Shown: positions 1 to 14,955 of the stretch, in pieces | How the letters are laid out: the number at the start of each line of letters is the position of its first letter | How positions within the stretch are numbered: position 1 is the stretch's first letter | Source of the DNA: Ecdyonurus torrentis | Taxonomy: Eukaryota > Arthropoda > Insecta > Ephemeroptera > Heptageniidae | DNA: 64,000 nt | NCBI GenBank assembly: GCA_949318235.1 | Contig: OX439127.1 | Span: forward strand, 33,170,373-33,234,372 | Reading direction: 5' to 3' | Position numbers and translations under genes: made by a program | The notes under the pieces: generated by a model | Seen by the model: the letters and a program-made list of their open reading frames with translations, nothing else | Database searches by the model: none | What the model was told of the DNA's origin: nothing

Positions 1-520
1 CTGCCTAGAGTTTCCACGGTTTCTCTAGGCTGTCATGGCGAATGCTGGGCTGTGTATTTAGGCCGTGGCCGGCCCGTATGCGCGGTTTCCATTTATTGGA
101 AAGTCCTTACCTGTCGATGTGACAATGTTTTGACGGGACTATGGATTTGTGTAGCACAATAACACAATATGGCAAGCAAAATAATAATAATAATAAGTCC
201 CCAGAGAGAGTCCGCAGTGTTAGAAGAAAGCTGGCCCCACTAATCCATGTGGAGGCTGAGACAGCTTTATATTAATAAATTCAAAAAGTATGTTGTAATG
301 CTGTCTAAATAGTTTGCTTGTGTAATTTTTTGTCTTGTTAATTTTGTGGTCAAGGTTTTGTGTCAATTACGGTTGCCAGGCCCTTCATAAGTTTATTTAT
401 TGATTTATTGTCTTCATTATTTATGGAAAGATTTTCAGGACTAGAAATCATGAGATAAGTGAGAAAAAAATATTAAAATAACCGTAAAGCTTTAAAAAAA
501 AACAAATTTTTGCATGGTGA

Positions 521-554
521 CCCCCCCCCCCCCCTTCCCCCCCCCCCCCCCCCC
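521..554. repeat. Poly(C) tract
   Basis: An almost pure C run of 34 bases interrupted by TT. It is a simple repeat in otherwise AT-rich DNA. Confidence 0.95.
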
Positions 555-1873
555 GCCTCTACTTTCAAATTTATATATCTAGAGTTGTTGAATGCTTAAG
601 TATCTTTTAAAGAAAAGAAGAAGACGATAAAAAAAAGTGACTTTCTGCTCATGTATTTATAAATTTTTTAGTCGAAGCAACGCAGTTCCGCATTTGCAGC
701 CTTAAAGAAGTAAAAATTTCACTTGAATATTTTTATAACTCTTCAATAGAATAATTAAGTTAATGAACTAAAAGATAAAATATAGCTTTATTGGTATTAG
801 TGTTTGGGGAAAAAAATTATCCAAATAAAGGTGTGCTTTTTTTTTTTTTTTTTTCCTTCTTTTTTCTTTTTATTATTAAATTGAATTTTTTACATAAAAT
901 AAAAAATATTAAAGAGGAACGAGACAGACGCAATAAGAAAAGCAAAGTAACAAAATAATAATACCTTAACAAAACGCAAGGCTAGATATATAAGTAAAGC
1001 TTCCACAAGCTATATTGAGGGAGGGATTGATCGAATTTGTTGAAGGTAAAGCCGGAATTGCTTAGGCCTTTTGGTTCACTGTTACATAAAGTTGTACTGT
1101 TTGTTTCCATGTTTACGATATAGTAGCAAGACAGTGCAAAAACATTTTATTCTCTATATCTCTTTGATCCGTAATGGAATGAGAGAGAGAGAGAGAGAAT
1201 AGAAATTGAAATTCAATGTTATGAAATGGTATGAAATATTTGTTTTACATAAAATATCCAAGACTGCTTGTTTTTAAATTTTCGTCTACTATCTCGATTT
1301 ATTTTATACTTTTCTCCTTTTTTTTTTTTTTAGGAACAGATAAATCGACTTTTATATGCATGTACATTCATATAATTTTTTTTTGTTTCTAGATTTGCGT
1401 TTAAGTACTACAGGCTTAAGCTAAATGTTAAAAAAAATAGCCATACTACTACTTTTTAAAAGTAAATAAATATTATTATTAATATAAAATACGTAAAACA
1501 AGAGTCATTTAGTTTTTTTTTTAATTATTAATTGATTTCGTCCTGCAATCATTATATAATACGAAATAGATCAACTAAGGTTATAGTTTCATAAGAAACA
1601 ATTATGATTGTCATATATAAGTGATATCTATTTTATATAAGTCATCATCGAATCAGTTTAGAGTAGATTTGGATTCTGATTGGCTAAATTTATACGTAAA
1701 GATCTAGCTAAATTTAATTTTACTGTACGGGATGTCCCTTTTATGATATTTCAGTATAACATCTATTTTATCGCACTTTTTAAAATTTATTGGCAACCAT
1801 TTTCCGTGGTACTAAAATAATTTCATCATATTGATAATTCTAAGTTATGGAACCTACCTAGTGGAAACCGAAG

Positions 1874-1875
<2 letters not shown>

Positions 1876-1945
<70 letters not shown>
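1876..1945. repeat. (GA)n microsatellite
   Basis: About 35 uninterrupted GA units. Confidence 0.97.
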
Positions 1946-1952
<7 letters not shown>

Positions 1953-4900
1953 GCTTATTTTATTCATATAAGGAGGTAAAATTCTAAGTGGATTTTTTCC
2001 CTATATTTTTATTGCCATGAGCAACATATCTCAATCTTTTATTAAAAAAATCCACAGGAAGTAAAGAAAAAAGTTAAAAAAAAATTGTTAAGTCATTAAT
2101 GTTCGTGTCACGTAGATTTTGCATAATCCTTATAGCAAACTCAGAGTTTGGTTTTGTAGGAGGTGGAACGTTTCTTGGTAAAGCTACTCCACAATCTCAT
2201 AGTCAGTTGTAGTAAGTTGTTTAAGCATCAACGCGCTGAAAGCTGGAGAGGGAAATATGAAGAAAATAACTCATCTTTTCTCTTTCATCAAAAACATGGT
2301 CTTAAACTCAAGCAATAAGACACACACACACACACAAACATACAAAAAAAAAATGTTGACAATCAAAATCAAACCAACTACCAACCTTTCTCTTAAATTT
2401 GAAACGTAAGGAATCATTTTTATATCCATAAAAAATATCCATAGATATTTATCTTTCTAGTGTAATAGCTCTATTTCGTTCTTTTACCAATCTTTACCAA
2501 TCTCAATTGTCTATATTTTAATGGCTATAGTGATCCAGCTTATTGAACAATTCTGTTGGGAAAACAAACAAAAGAAAAGATATATAAAATAGAAGTAAGA
2601 AAAAAAAATGTTGGATGATTTGTCTCTTGAGTGTTGTATGATAAAAAATAAAGACATAACATAACAAGCTAGATAGTTTTTAGCCTTTTGTGATCCCTAT
2701 AATATTACACATCTTTCATCCTCCACCCAGCATCAACCCCATATACCACTTCTATTCTCGACCTACACCTACCATGTCTTATTTATTTAGTTCTCTTAGC
2801 TGGTCAGTGATAGTAGCTCTCCACATACGTAAGGAACACTATACTATACATACATACACTGGTATACACGTATGCTACACGGGGAAGCAACGTTAGCGTG
2901 TGATTTCCACCTACCCTCTCTCTCTCTCTCTCTCTCTCTTCACAATGTTCATGTGACTTGAATATAAAATTTGGTACATCTTAGCTCTCAAGCTAAGCTA
3001 TATAGAAAAGGGGAGGAAAGGTATATAGTGAGAAAGAGAGAGAGAGAGAAGGGAGGTAGACAGACTGACATTGCCTTAGAGAAAACGTATTTATACTGTA
3101 TAGTATCTGCTGCGTTGTCTTCTGGGTGCTCTCGGACGAGGAGAAAAAAAAAAAAAAAAAAAAAAAAACGGAACGTTGAGTTGAGATTCTTACTTGTTTG
3201 TCCCTAGTGTCCGAAATACAACAAGATGATGCATCTCACACGATTTACTTCGCTCGTGCGTCCATTCTCCCATTTCACACCCCCTCCCCCAAATACCCCT
3301 ACGCACCTTTCACTTTTGTTTTCTTTATTTAATAATATACATGCATCTTATTGTTTACATTTTAGATCCTCATGGAATTGAATTTGTCTTAAGACCCCAT
3401 CTTATATTCAACATGATAACTAAATACATTTAAAATTCTAAAAGAAAATAAAAAATTTAATACTATTTATTTAATAAAAATATTATTTAATAAAATTTAT
3501 CTCTGTATATTTTCATTACGTTTAAAATAAACGGTTTCTTGCTTAAATAAGTAGAAAAAAATACTGAACACATAATATTATCATGATTCCATCGGTTTTA
3601 GACATGTTTGGCTTCGCTTTTATTGAAATTTTTTTTTATTTTGTTAAATATTTTATAAGTATGCTTCTCATTTCCCCTATGAAATACCTAGTTTTTGTAT
3701 CAGCGGGAAGTACATTTTCATGTCCACTTTAAGCTACACGCAAGCTATTTTTAGATATTTATGTTTGATTTAGACTCGTCTTTAACGTGACCAATTATAG
3801 ATAATGACAGATGATTCTAAAAAGGGGGAAATATATACCCTTTACTTTTATGCCATCTTTAGTAATTAACCATTTAACTGTCAGAAAGTAGGAATGAGGT
3901 TGACGTGCTTCCTATAAAAAGAAAAAGAGTTAGGAGAGAGATCCATCTCCTATAGACTGCACTTAAGTGTATTGATAGAAATATTTTATTTTCCTTTTTG
4001 TATTTTATATTATAATATATTGTTTTAATATTATATGACCAATTAGGTTGTAGAATAAAAGTTGTTTCATTGAGCATCCTAAATAAACTCAAAATTTTCC
4101 CTTTTTTTTTTCAGTCTTTTTGAAGTAATATGAAAGTACTTCCGATAATTTTTTTCAAGTTGCAAATTTGGTAAATATTAAAAGCTATTTGAAGAAAAAT
4201 CTAGCTCTTTCAGAATATGCTAGTAGTTAAGTTATCATATATATATACTGTATTATATACACTTACATACATAGGGTGAAAAATTGAAATAGATATGAAC
4301 TTTAAATTGCTCTTCATTATATATTCGTCATTGTTTTAATAAATTAAGTGAAAATCTTAATGTATATTTCATGTAGGTATTCATATTTTATTAGCATCTT
4401 GGTGATATGAATTTACTTACATCTCTATTCACTATACTCTAAAAGAGAGTACTAATAATTAATATTACAGTATTTATATACATTATATAGAACTGATAGT
4501 GTCATATGGTGCATATTATAAATTTATAATGAAATATAATAATTAAAAGTTTATACTTCAATGTTTTTAAAATCTACATTACGGTAAATGTATTGTGAAT
4601 TTGTGTTGAAATGAAGTTATTTATTTCATTTGAATGCGATGATTTAATCATTTTCATAAAGAAGACAATTTTGAAGGGAAAAAAATAAATTATAATATAT
4701 AATAATAATAATTAACGGCTTTTTATTGGGTGAAATCAGGCGTACAACCTCTCATTTTAACCCAACTGTTTTACAGTACAGTCAGTTACAATTTTTGTTA
4801 GTAAAACATCAACATATAGCATGAAAATTATATTAATATATTTTTTTGATAATATAAATCAATTTTTTTTTAATCATATGGTAATGTGAAAAAAAAAATC

Positions 4901-5800
4901 ATGACCTGCAAAAATTTATCTACTAAAGAACAAAAAATCAATCATAAAAGCTTTATGACTGGTTCGATCACCGTATGATCTAAGAACATTGATTTTGCGT
5001 AAAATATTACTTATTTCACATGTAGAATTATAATTCAGGTTCATATGCGTAATGTTGTGATTCTAAGTCACTGATTTAAAGTTGTTGTACATATTAATTA
5101 TAGTAAGTGCCATACTGTGAGTAAGTGCTTATAAACAAACTTATAAATTAATTTAACATTTTCTTAAAAGGTCTAAGGTGAAAAAAACAACAACATATTA
5201 TAATATTTTGATACAGCTTATTGTTATTTATTTTTTATCAACTTCCATGCTATATAAGTATACTTGTTAATTAATTAGTAATATATACTTTATAAGTACT
5301 TATAAAATATATATTACTAATATAAGTTATAATATGATAAAATTAGTATCGTTATTAAGTTATTATTAATACTTCCATAGTGATGTAAAGTACCTAGGAA
5401 AAAAAAATAATAAACTCTCTTAAAAAATATCGTTATTTCTATTCATTATCTTACGCTGACAGTTAGAAAACAAATTGATAGAACCTAGAGTCCTAGAAAT
5501 GTGAATTCTCCCGTACATTTAAAAATATTCGTTTTCCCTTTCTAGGACTCTAATAAAAACGTATAACTATGCACGATTGTTGAGTTGTACAAGAGCTTTC
5601 TTTTTATTATTTGAAAGGCTGGAAAGCAGTTATTTGAATGTGACTGTCCCTGTCATTGACGTATGTTGGAGGGATGCTTGTTTTCGAGAATTTTAAATTT
5701 CTATAACACGACTCGTAGTGTGCACAAAGTAAGGAGAACTTGCTCCTAAATTTACAAGTCTGTAGCTACTTAAAAAATAAAAAATAGGTTGACCATTTTG

Positions 5801-5808
<8 letters not shown>

Positions 5809-5892
<84 letters not shown>
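5809..5892. repeat. (TA)n microsatellite
   Basis: Roughly 40 TA units. It lies immediately 5' of the first copy of a ~280-bp direct repeat (5893-6174), an arrangement seen again at 7458-7571. Confidence 0.97.
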
Positions 5893-5893
<1 letters not shown>

Positions 5894-6174
5894 TTAGTTA
5901 AAATATTCTATAATAATATAAAAAAGATTGTTTTACACAAGAATAATATTATAAACTTTAATAACAAATTTATACACTTCACATCATGTTCTCTTGTATA
6001 TAATAATAAAATTATTTTATAATATAATAAAACGCATTTTAAACAAAGACTTTGAAGAAGAAGAACAAGAAAAAAAAAATATTGAAATATTATTTTGTAT
6101 TCTTGAGTAATTACTAAGTTTATAAAATATAGACTATAATATATTTTTTACATGAGTAAGTTCATTTTATACCA
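5893..6174 (+). repeat. Direct repeat copy 1 of a ~280-bp unit
   Basis: This stretch recurs with only scattered differences at 7592-7873. Both copies begin directly after a long (TA)n tract and both end at the shared segment around TTCATTTTATACCAT. No coding potential is visible. It may be a dispersed AT-rich repeat family with a microsatellite at one end, or a local duplication; the sequence alone cannot tell these apart. Confidence 0.85.
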
Positions 6175-7572
<1,398 letters not shown>

Positions 7573-7591
7573 CACATACATATACATACAT

Positions 7592-7873
7592 ACTTATAGT
7601 TAAAATATTCTATAATAATATAAAAAAGATTGTTTTACACAAGAATAATATTATAAACTTTAATAACAAACTTATACACTTCACATCATGTTCTCTTGTA
7701 TATAATAATAAAATTATTTTATAATATAATAAAACGCATTTTAAACAAAGACTATGAAGAAGAAGAAGAAAAAAATATATATTGAAATATTATTTTGTAT
7801 TCTTAAGTAATTACTAAGTTTATAAAATATATACTGTAAAATATAGTTACATGAGTAAGTTCATTTTATACCA
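7592..7873 (+). repeat. Direct repeat copy 2 of a ~280-bp unit
   Basis: Near-identical to 5893-6174, same orientation, ~1.7 kb downstream. Differences include a shorter GAA-rich stretch and a few substitutions near the 3' end. Confidence 0.85.
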
Positions 7874-8917
7874 TCTTGTTACATAATATTTTAAGTAAAA
7901 GTGGCAAAAGGGCCGCATGTGCTGTTAGCTACTATACATTTGTATAAGCTATGCTTGTTTACATTAGAGTTGGTCGCGACTTGTTGTTTGTTGTTATACT
8001 TAACTATATTCTTGAAAACCACAAGCACAAAACATCTTAAATCATTTTGACTTTGTTAACTTATACACTTTCGTAGAAAATTATATGAAAAGTACTTTAA
8101 AAACGTAAATTAACAAACTTAAAAGTATTTTAAAAAAATTTTATAATATATTTTACGCTGTAAGCGCAAATTTCATTTGTTATAACGAGAAAAGGAAGTT
8201 TATACTTTAGTTTTTTGTAGTACGTGTTAAGTAGGTAAGTAAGGCTGGGAGGTGAATTACTCAAGGTACAAATATGTAGAGATAACCCACCAAATGCATT
8301 GATTGTGCGCCAAAGCAATTTCTTTTTTAACTTAACATACAAACTGGTAGAGGCTAGTCGATGCAAGTATGTTGAGTATACCAGTACGATACATGAATAC
8401 TCCCTAAACATTATTGTATAATAATATGTTCTCTACCTATTTTACAAGTAAAAAGTAACCATGGTAGTGAGTAAACAGTCACTGCCGTAGAGAGCAAAAA
8501 TATTTTAAAATTTTAATCGTCAAATTTTGATAAATTTTGGTACTCAATGCTTTAGAGTTTGATGTATAGACATGAATGCAATGCACGAAATGTCTAGTGA
8601 ATACAAGTTTTAAACTACTAGCCTCTAATTGTTTTCTAAATGTAGTTTATATCATATAGAATTCTTCCCTATAATTGTCTATTGAGACTGAGGAAATCTG
8701 TATCATGAGATATTTGACTGCTGCGTTACAAAAATTTAACGTCCAGTCTAATGTCATGCATAATATATGAAATACAATATCTGTTGACCATGAATTCCGT
8801 AATCAAACCTATAACAAATCGGGCTCAGATTCAACTTGAATTACTATAGTATAGAATATTTGCAAACACCTCTCCTGATTTTCTCTCTGCCTGTTGGATT
8901 GTTAATAGTAATTTTAA

Positions 8918-8951
<34 letters not shown>

Positions 8952-10126
8952 TTTAGATGGACCTACATACCCTAATCAACCATACCGTATTCACACCGGA
9001 AAACCCCTTTTCTCTGCACACAAGAACCGCTAAGCTGAAAACTTTATTAGGTCATTAGTATAATATTAAAATTATTGCTATACACAATTTAAGCATATTA
9101 ATATATTAGAAATTAATGAAAATGAGGATGCTTGTATAAGTAAATAGAAAAAGGTACGTTTGGTTAGGATGAAGTGCACAGAAACCATTCATTTACTTTC
9201 TATGAAGAGAGTATAGAAAAAGGTTAAGGTGGTTTGGTTAGTGCATAACATAAATAGATACCATTCATGCACCAATTTCAATAAAAGCCATTCATTTTAT
9301 ATATTTTTTATTTAGCATATTTTTCTTTTTAATAAATAATTTTGTGTTATATGTTATTACAAATATTAAACACTTTCTTATTTAGTATTATGTGATTGCA
9401 GTCAATGTTATACTTAAATATTGCATACTGAACTGAAGAGTTTATTCAAATGCACAATCTGTGCTAAACATACATGATGTATTATATTATTGTAAATTAT
9501 AATATTTATTATATAAATTATCAGATATTTGATCAAGTTAAGAATAATCATCTCTGTGCTTATTATTAGAATATGTAAATATTATAGCTTTAAATTATTA
9601 GATCTTGTATAAGCATAAAATTAGTTCAAAATAATATTAATAATAAAAATCCTTTGATATTTTGTGTTTTTCATTCAATAATTTTTTAATCAGGGCGATA
9701 AAAAAGTTTATAGAAGTGAGTTTATTAAATCAATTAAGAATATAGTTTTATTTAAAAACAGGATTCCATTAACAATAAATGAATTATACTCGTATCTCCC
9801 TCTCGCATTTATATGTAGAACAAAACACTAAATAATGAGATTTTAAATCCTATATATATATGAAATTAATTTAAAAAAAACTGTACTATATAGAATAGAT
9901 GTCACATGATTCAATTCTATTTTAAAAATAATTTCTATTTTGAATAAAGTAAAAATAATACTACCTATAATAATGAAATAATAATGAAAATTCAAATATA
10001 TATAAGGCAGCCACTTTGAATAACATTTATCCTTCTATTCTTTGTTGTAAAAAAAAATAGTTAAATTATGATCAGATTTATTGCATGAAAAATGACAAGA
10101 GTGAAATAAATTGGACAGGTATGACA

Positions 10127-10160
<34 letters not shown>

Positions 10161-10235
10161 AAAATTCTGTTTTTTTTTTATCTCCCTCTAGTGTATAATA
10201 GTAGATTATAACAATGCATTTTACATTTTACCCTC

Positions 10236-10239
<4 letters not shown>

Positions 10240-10280
<41 letters not shown>

Positions 10281-10286
10281 TCTCTA
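10240..10286. repeat. (CT)n microsatellite
   Basis: A CT run with one GT interruption. Confidence 0.95.
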
Positions 10287-11298
10287 CTCTCTCAATGCTC
10301 GTTTAGTCTTTTAAACACCTATTGTGACTTGTTAAAAAAATAATAAGAATAAGGAAAAAGGTTATATTAAATTTAATAGTATGCAGCGTTAAAGTTTAGA
10401 GCCTAATGATGTGTAGTATAAAAACATTGCTCGTGATATACATCCAACATCACTGTATCCACCTTCCTACCGTTGTGTTATATTCAGTAAATAATAATCT
10501 CGTTATTCTCGAGTGTGTATTGTTACCATTTAGAATGGATTACATAAAATCGTAAAAACGAAAGAAAACTTTTTAAGTTAAAATTTGTAGTCAAGTTTAT
10601 ATTATATATATTATATAATATACATATATATACACTTCTTATTTTATATAAATATTAAAATTAAAAACAAAGACTTATTTTTTGAACATTATTTTCTTCT
10701 TCTTTTCTTTTGCTCTAAAAATATTTTATTATAGTGATCATAAAACAAAATATTAAAAAAAGAAAGGGGAGGGGGGTGGAGTTAAGATTAAACATATAAC
10801 ACACTAAAAAGGAATTAAAACTCCTTCAAATCCCTTGATAAAACATACTAAATAATAATTCTTATTTAAAATTTTATGCTTTTCATGATCACATTTTATA
10901 AAAAAATAGCATTGTAAAATATATTTTCTATAAGTTTAGCGGTAATTCTTATTATTGCGACTAATTTATTTGAAATATACTCTTTGCCAAAATATTATTA
11001 TATAGTTTAGTCCTAAGATAAAAACGAAAAATTGTAATTGTATTTTTTTTATAGATGTTTATTTGTTTGGATTAATTTTTTTAAGTATTGAAAAAGAAAA
11101 TTGTATATTTTTTTAATAAAGTAACATATTATATTATATATAATTAATGTATTTCTATTATGCCATGTTGTGCGTGCGATTATTATATAATCTCTCGTCG
11201 TAACTTAAAAAAAAAATTAAAATACTTTTAATGCTTCAAAAAAAAAAAAAAAAAAGTGTGAGAGAGAATGAAGAAAGGCAAAATCAAAAAAAAAAATG

Positions 11299-11407
<109 letters not shown>

Positions 11408-12150
11408 CACACATGCATGAAATTTATTGAACTTATCCATGCATTTTGTTTTGTATTATACTATAAACAAAATATTCTGAAATATGTTTTGAGTCTAATA
11501 AAATTGAAATATCCTTCATAGTTTCAATGACTTTACAATATAACAATATTATAAGAGAGTAAATGGAAAGTAGAGGATTTAGCTACATACATGATAAATA
11601 TTCTATTTATTTAAGTGAATTATTTTTCCATCAATTGCTGATAGTTTTCTTATTTTTAATATTGAATTTTATGATATATTAAAATGTAAAAATGAAAAGA
11701 AAGCTGTTAGCAATGGAGGAAAACACAATTAAAGTAAGTATATAGGTGCAATGTATAAAAATATTCTAAATCTTTTCCATTACATTTTTATTACATCGTT
11801 ATTACTACTTATAATGTGCAGTATGTATAATGTAGTATACTTATCATCACCCCGGCATTATAATGATTGCTGCAATCCATGACATAGATGTAGTATATAT
11901 TATAGAAGTGTAAAAAGCATAGCATTTATCCCTAGAGAGATTGAAAAATAAATAAGGAGAAAAAAAAATCTACGATCAGTAGAAAAGAGAAGACAGAGGG
12001 GTAAAAAAAAAAGAAAGAAGAAGAAGAAGGAAAAAAAAAAAAAAAGAGGGGATAAGGGGATAAAATAAAGTGAGTTTTATTCATTATACAGTAACGAGTA
12101 TTACGTTATAAACTTTTTAGATATACATATGGGAAAAAATACAAATCACC

Positions 12151-12151
<1 letters not shown>

Positions 12152-12205
<54 letters not shown>
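12152..12205. repeat. (GA)n microsatellite
   Basis: About 27 GA units with one AA interruption. Confidence 0.95.
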
Positions 12206-12487
12206 CGGTTATAAAATGAGTATTTATTCATTTAAATTATTACATGTAAATACATATAAAAGCAAAATGCTGTGTATAGGAAATACATTTATCAACAAGG
12301 GTATATCAGTAAAATAATAATAATATAATGGAAGAAGGAAATTATGCATTATTAATATTTTTTAAGTAATACAGTGTTAACTGAAATTATTGATATATCC
12401 ATAATTAATCATAACTTTTATGAGCTCATTTGATATGATAATCCAAATCATTTCCGCTTGTCGAGTTCAAACAAGTAGTAAGGCGTT

Positions 12488-12493
12488 AACATG
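12488..12493. repeat. Left target-site duplication of the Polinton (AACATG)
   Basis: AACATG abuts the first base of the left TIR and recurs immediately after the right TIR at 29592-29597. Six bases is the duplication length known for Polinton/Maverick integrases. Confidence 0.93.
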
Positions 12494-12902
12494 AGTAGTA
12501 ATAGAATGACGGCGGAGCCTTGACCTTGGGGCGGAGCCGACCTTGAATTTGAAGTACCTAGCATACGTACGCGAGCAAAAATTCAAGGTCACGTCTTTTT
12601 GCATACGTACGCGAGCAAAACTTCAAGGTCACGTCGTTTTGCATGCTACATTGTGTACGTACGCGAGCTCAAAATCAAGGTCGCGTCTGATTGTGCTGTG
12701 ATAAGTAAATTTCTTTGGTCCAAGGTCACATTTTGCATGCTAAGCTGTGTATCTCGTGAACGTACGCGAGCAAAAATTGAAGATGCCGTATGATTGTGGT
12801 GTGATATGTATATATTGCGTTGGTCCAAGGTCAAATTTTGTATGCTAAGCTGTCGTTGAGTGTTTGCCTGGCCTTGGATGCGATCGTTGGTGAAGTCAGT
12901 TT
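12494..12902 (+). repeat. Left terminal inverted repeat of the Polinton
   Basis: About 409 bp. Its first 152 bp (12494-12645) match the complement of 29440-29591 exactly. Further in, similarity continues in ~103-bp units and ends near TTGGTGAAGTCAGTTT. Repeated elements are an imperfect palindrome around ACGTACGCGAG and copies of CAAGGTC. The outermost part contains GGCGGAGCC twice. Confidence 0.95.
12521..12877. promoter_or_regulatory. Cluster of YCAAGGYCR nuclear-receptor-type half-sites in the left TIR
   Basis: Matches to YCAAGGYCR lie at 12521-12529 (-), 12538-12546 (-), 12583-12591 (+), 12623-12631 (+), 12675-12683 (+), 12720-12728 (+), 12835-12843 (+) and 12869-12877 (-). This is the consensus known for monomeric nuclear receptors of the FTZ-F1/NR5A type and resembles ERR sites. 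The matches are seen directly; regulatory use is inferred. Confidence 0.5.
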
Positions 12903-13806
12903 GGTGCTAGGGTACGTACACGAGTTAAAATAAACTAAAAATTAAAATATCCACTCATTGTGTAAAGCAATGTGTATCATACGTCACTATATGTCTACTT
13001 CTGAAGAAATATTCAAAAAAATTGAATTTGAGCAGATAAGTTAAAATTTTTTTTTTGAGTGTAGTTTTTTGAGTGTACATTTTTTAACGATTATTGTCAT
13101 TGAATGAGTTGTCTATAAGATACATCAGACAGATTTTTTATAACTATCTTATTTCCACTAAAACTGATTTTTCTTAGTGTAGTTTTCTGAGTGTAGCTTT
13201 TATTTTTACATATTCTTGCTTAATTTTGAAAGCTCTATCCATATCCGGTTTCATATTTTCTGTAAGATGAGTGGAAGTGTACTTTCAAAGTCGTAAAAAT
13301 TAATTACTAGTATAAATTTTTATTGATAAATTTACTTCCTTGTTTGCATATTTGCATTTCCTTGTTCACAAATTCTTCCAAGAACTATAAAATTTATATT
13401 AATTTTTTTTCCGAGAACTATAAAATTTAATTAATTTCTTTAGCGTGAGAAAGTGGATTTACATATACCACACAGGACCACCCACGATGCTACTGTATTT
13501 GAACGACGACCTTCTAAGGCCTTATAATCGCCTGATAGCCAACTTTAATTTTCAACCTCAAATTTGACTCTTTGAGAGCCAATAATTAATCAATAATGTA
13601 TGGGAAGGTGAAATAAAGTATATAGGGTGGTATATATGACCGATACCTTCCAGAATATTCATTAAAAAAAATTAACCCCACCCACCCCCTTACTGCATGT
13701 ACTGCTATATGCAATGCTATATACAGTACTGCAATGTGCTGAGCGTCTATTACGAGGGTGGCTGCCGGTGGAGAAGGTTGTTCCAATTGAGGTGCTCCTG
13801 AGGTGA
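12903..13806. other. Polinton left internal non-coding region
   Basis: No convincing gene. A 98-codon minus-strand frame at 13586-13882 runs into the tandem repeat, resembles no Polinton protein I know, and is treated as chance. The region may hold control sequences for the polymerase gene, but no specific site is identifiable. Confidence 0.6.
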
Positions 13807-14955
13807 CCCGAGATCGACTCTCGAGTGAGTATACTATAGATAATTTTATGTCAACCTTGTAAAATATTTTTTCTTCGATCAAACGAAATTTGAGTATAAT
13901 TATTCAATGCTATTTTAACTTAAGAAAAAAAAAATTCCTTGCTAAAAAATAATATAACATAGAAGATTGATATACATATTCGCACTTATCATGTATATAG
14001 TAAAAAAACTATTATATAGGAAAAATATTATGACCTTCGCGTTTGAAAATATTTATAATGATAACTAATGTGCGTGGAGTAAAACGTTTTTAAGAAACTA
14101 TTGAGTACAGAAAAATTAGAATGACCTTGCTAATGTTTTGTTTTATTATAATGTGCCCGAGATCGCGACTCTCGCGTGAGTATACTATAGATGCTTTTAT
14201 TTCAACCTGGTACAATATTTTTTTCTTCGATCAAAAGAAATCTGAGTATAATTATTCAAGGCTATTTTAACTTAAGAAAAAAAAAATAATATTTTTTCCT
14301 TGATAAAAAATAATATAACATAGAAGATTGATATACATATTCGCACTTATCATGTATATAGTAAAAAAACTATTATATAGGAAAAATATTATGACCTTCG
14401 CGTTTGAAAATATTTATAATGATAACTTATATGCGTGGAGTAAAAAGTTTTTAAGAAACTATTGAGTATAGAAAAATTAGAATGACCTTGCTAATGTTAT
14501 GTTTCATTTATAATATGCCCGAGATAGCCTCTCGAGTGAGTTACTATAGATACTTTTATTTCAACCTGGTACAATATTTTTTTCTTCGATCAAAAGAAAT
14601 TTGAGTATAATTTTTCAATGCTATTTTATCTTAAGAAAAAATAATATTTTTTTCTTGCTTAAAAATAATATAACATGGAAGATTGATATACATACTCGCA
14701 CTTATCATGTATATAGTAAATATACTATTATATATAGGAAAAATATTATGAGCTTCGCGTTTGAAAATATTTATAACGCACTTATCATGTATATAGTAAA
14801 TATACTATTATATATAGGAAAAATATTATGAGCTTCGCGTTTGAAAATATTTATAATGATAACTAACATGCGTAGAGTAAAAAGTTTTTTTTAAATCTAT
14901 TGAGTATAGAAAAATTAGAATTACCTTGCTAATATTTTGTTTCATATATAATGTG
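13807..14955 (+). repeat. Three-copy ~350-bp tandem repeat inside the Polinton
   Basis: Copies start at about 13807, 14156 and 14518, each with CCGAGATnG...CTCTCG(A/C)GTGAGT..ACTATAGAT, followed by the same AT-rich body ending near TAATGTG/TAATATG. The third copy is longer because an 80-bp segment (14697-14776) is duplicated in tandem at 14777-14856. Each copy has a GTGAGT that could be a splice donor. It is non-coding as far as can be seen, and its role is unknown. Confidence 0.9.
14697..14856 (+). repeat. 80-bp tandem duplication nested in the third repeat copy
   Basis: The segment starting CGCACTTATCATG occurs twice head to tail with an 80-bp period. Copies one and two of the larger repeat have it only once. 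Confidence 0.9.

Larger units (their letters stand above)
1..5808. other. Host flank without recognisable genes
   Basis: No reading frame here looks like a protein gene: the longer ones are short, biased and cross simple repeats. The first ~270 bases are less AT-rich than the rest and could be the end of a host transcript or an old repeat, but nothing identifies them. The rest is AT-rich spacer with a poly(C) tract at 521-554, a (GA)n tract at 1876-1945, a short (TC)n near 2920 and an A-tract near 3145. Confidence 0.6.

Noticed and set aside
1..270. Less AT-rich first 270 bases as a possible exon or 3' UTR
   Set aside because: No frame of useful length, splice site pair or recognisable protein; left as unassigned.
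2971..3207. 78-codon frame and neighbours at 2690-3207
   Set aside because: Composition follows GA and A tracts; there is no start context, domain or splice support.
13586..13882. 98-codon minus-strand frame in the left internal region
   Set aside because: It runs into the tandem repeat, has no recognisable domain and no partner in other Polintons that I know of.
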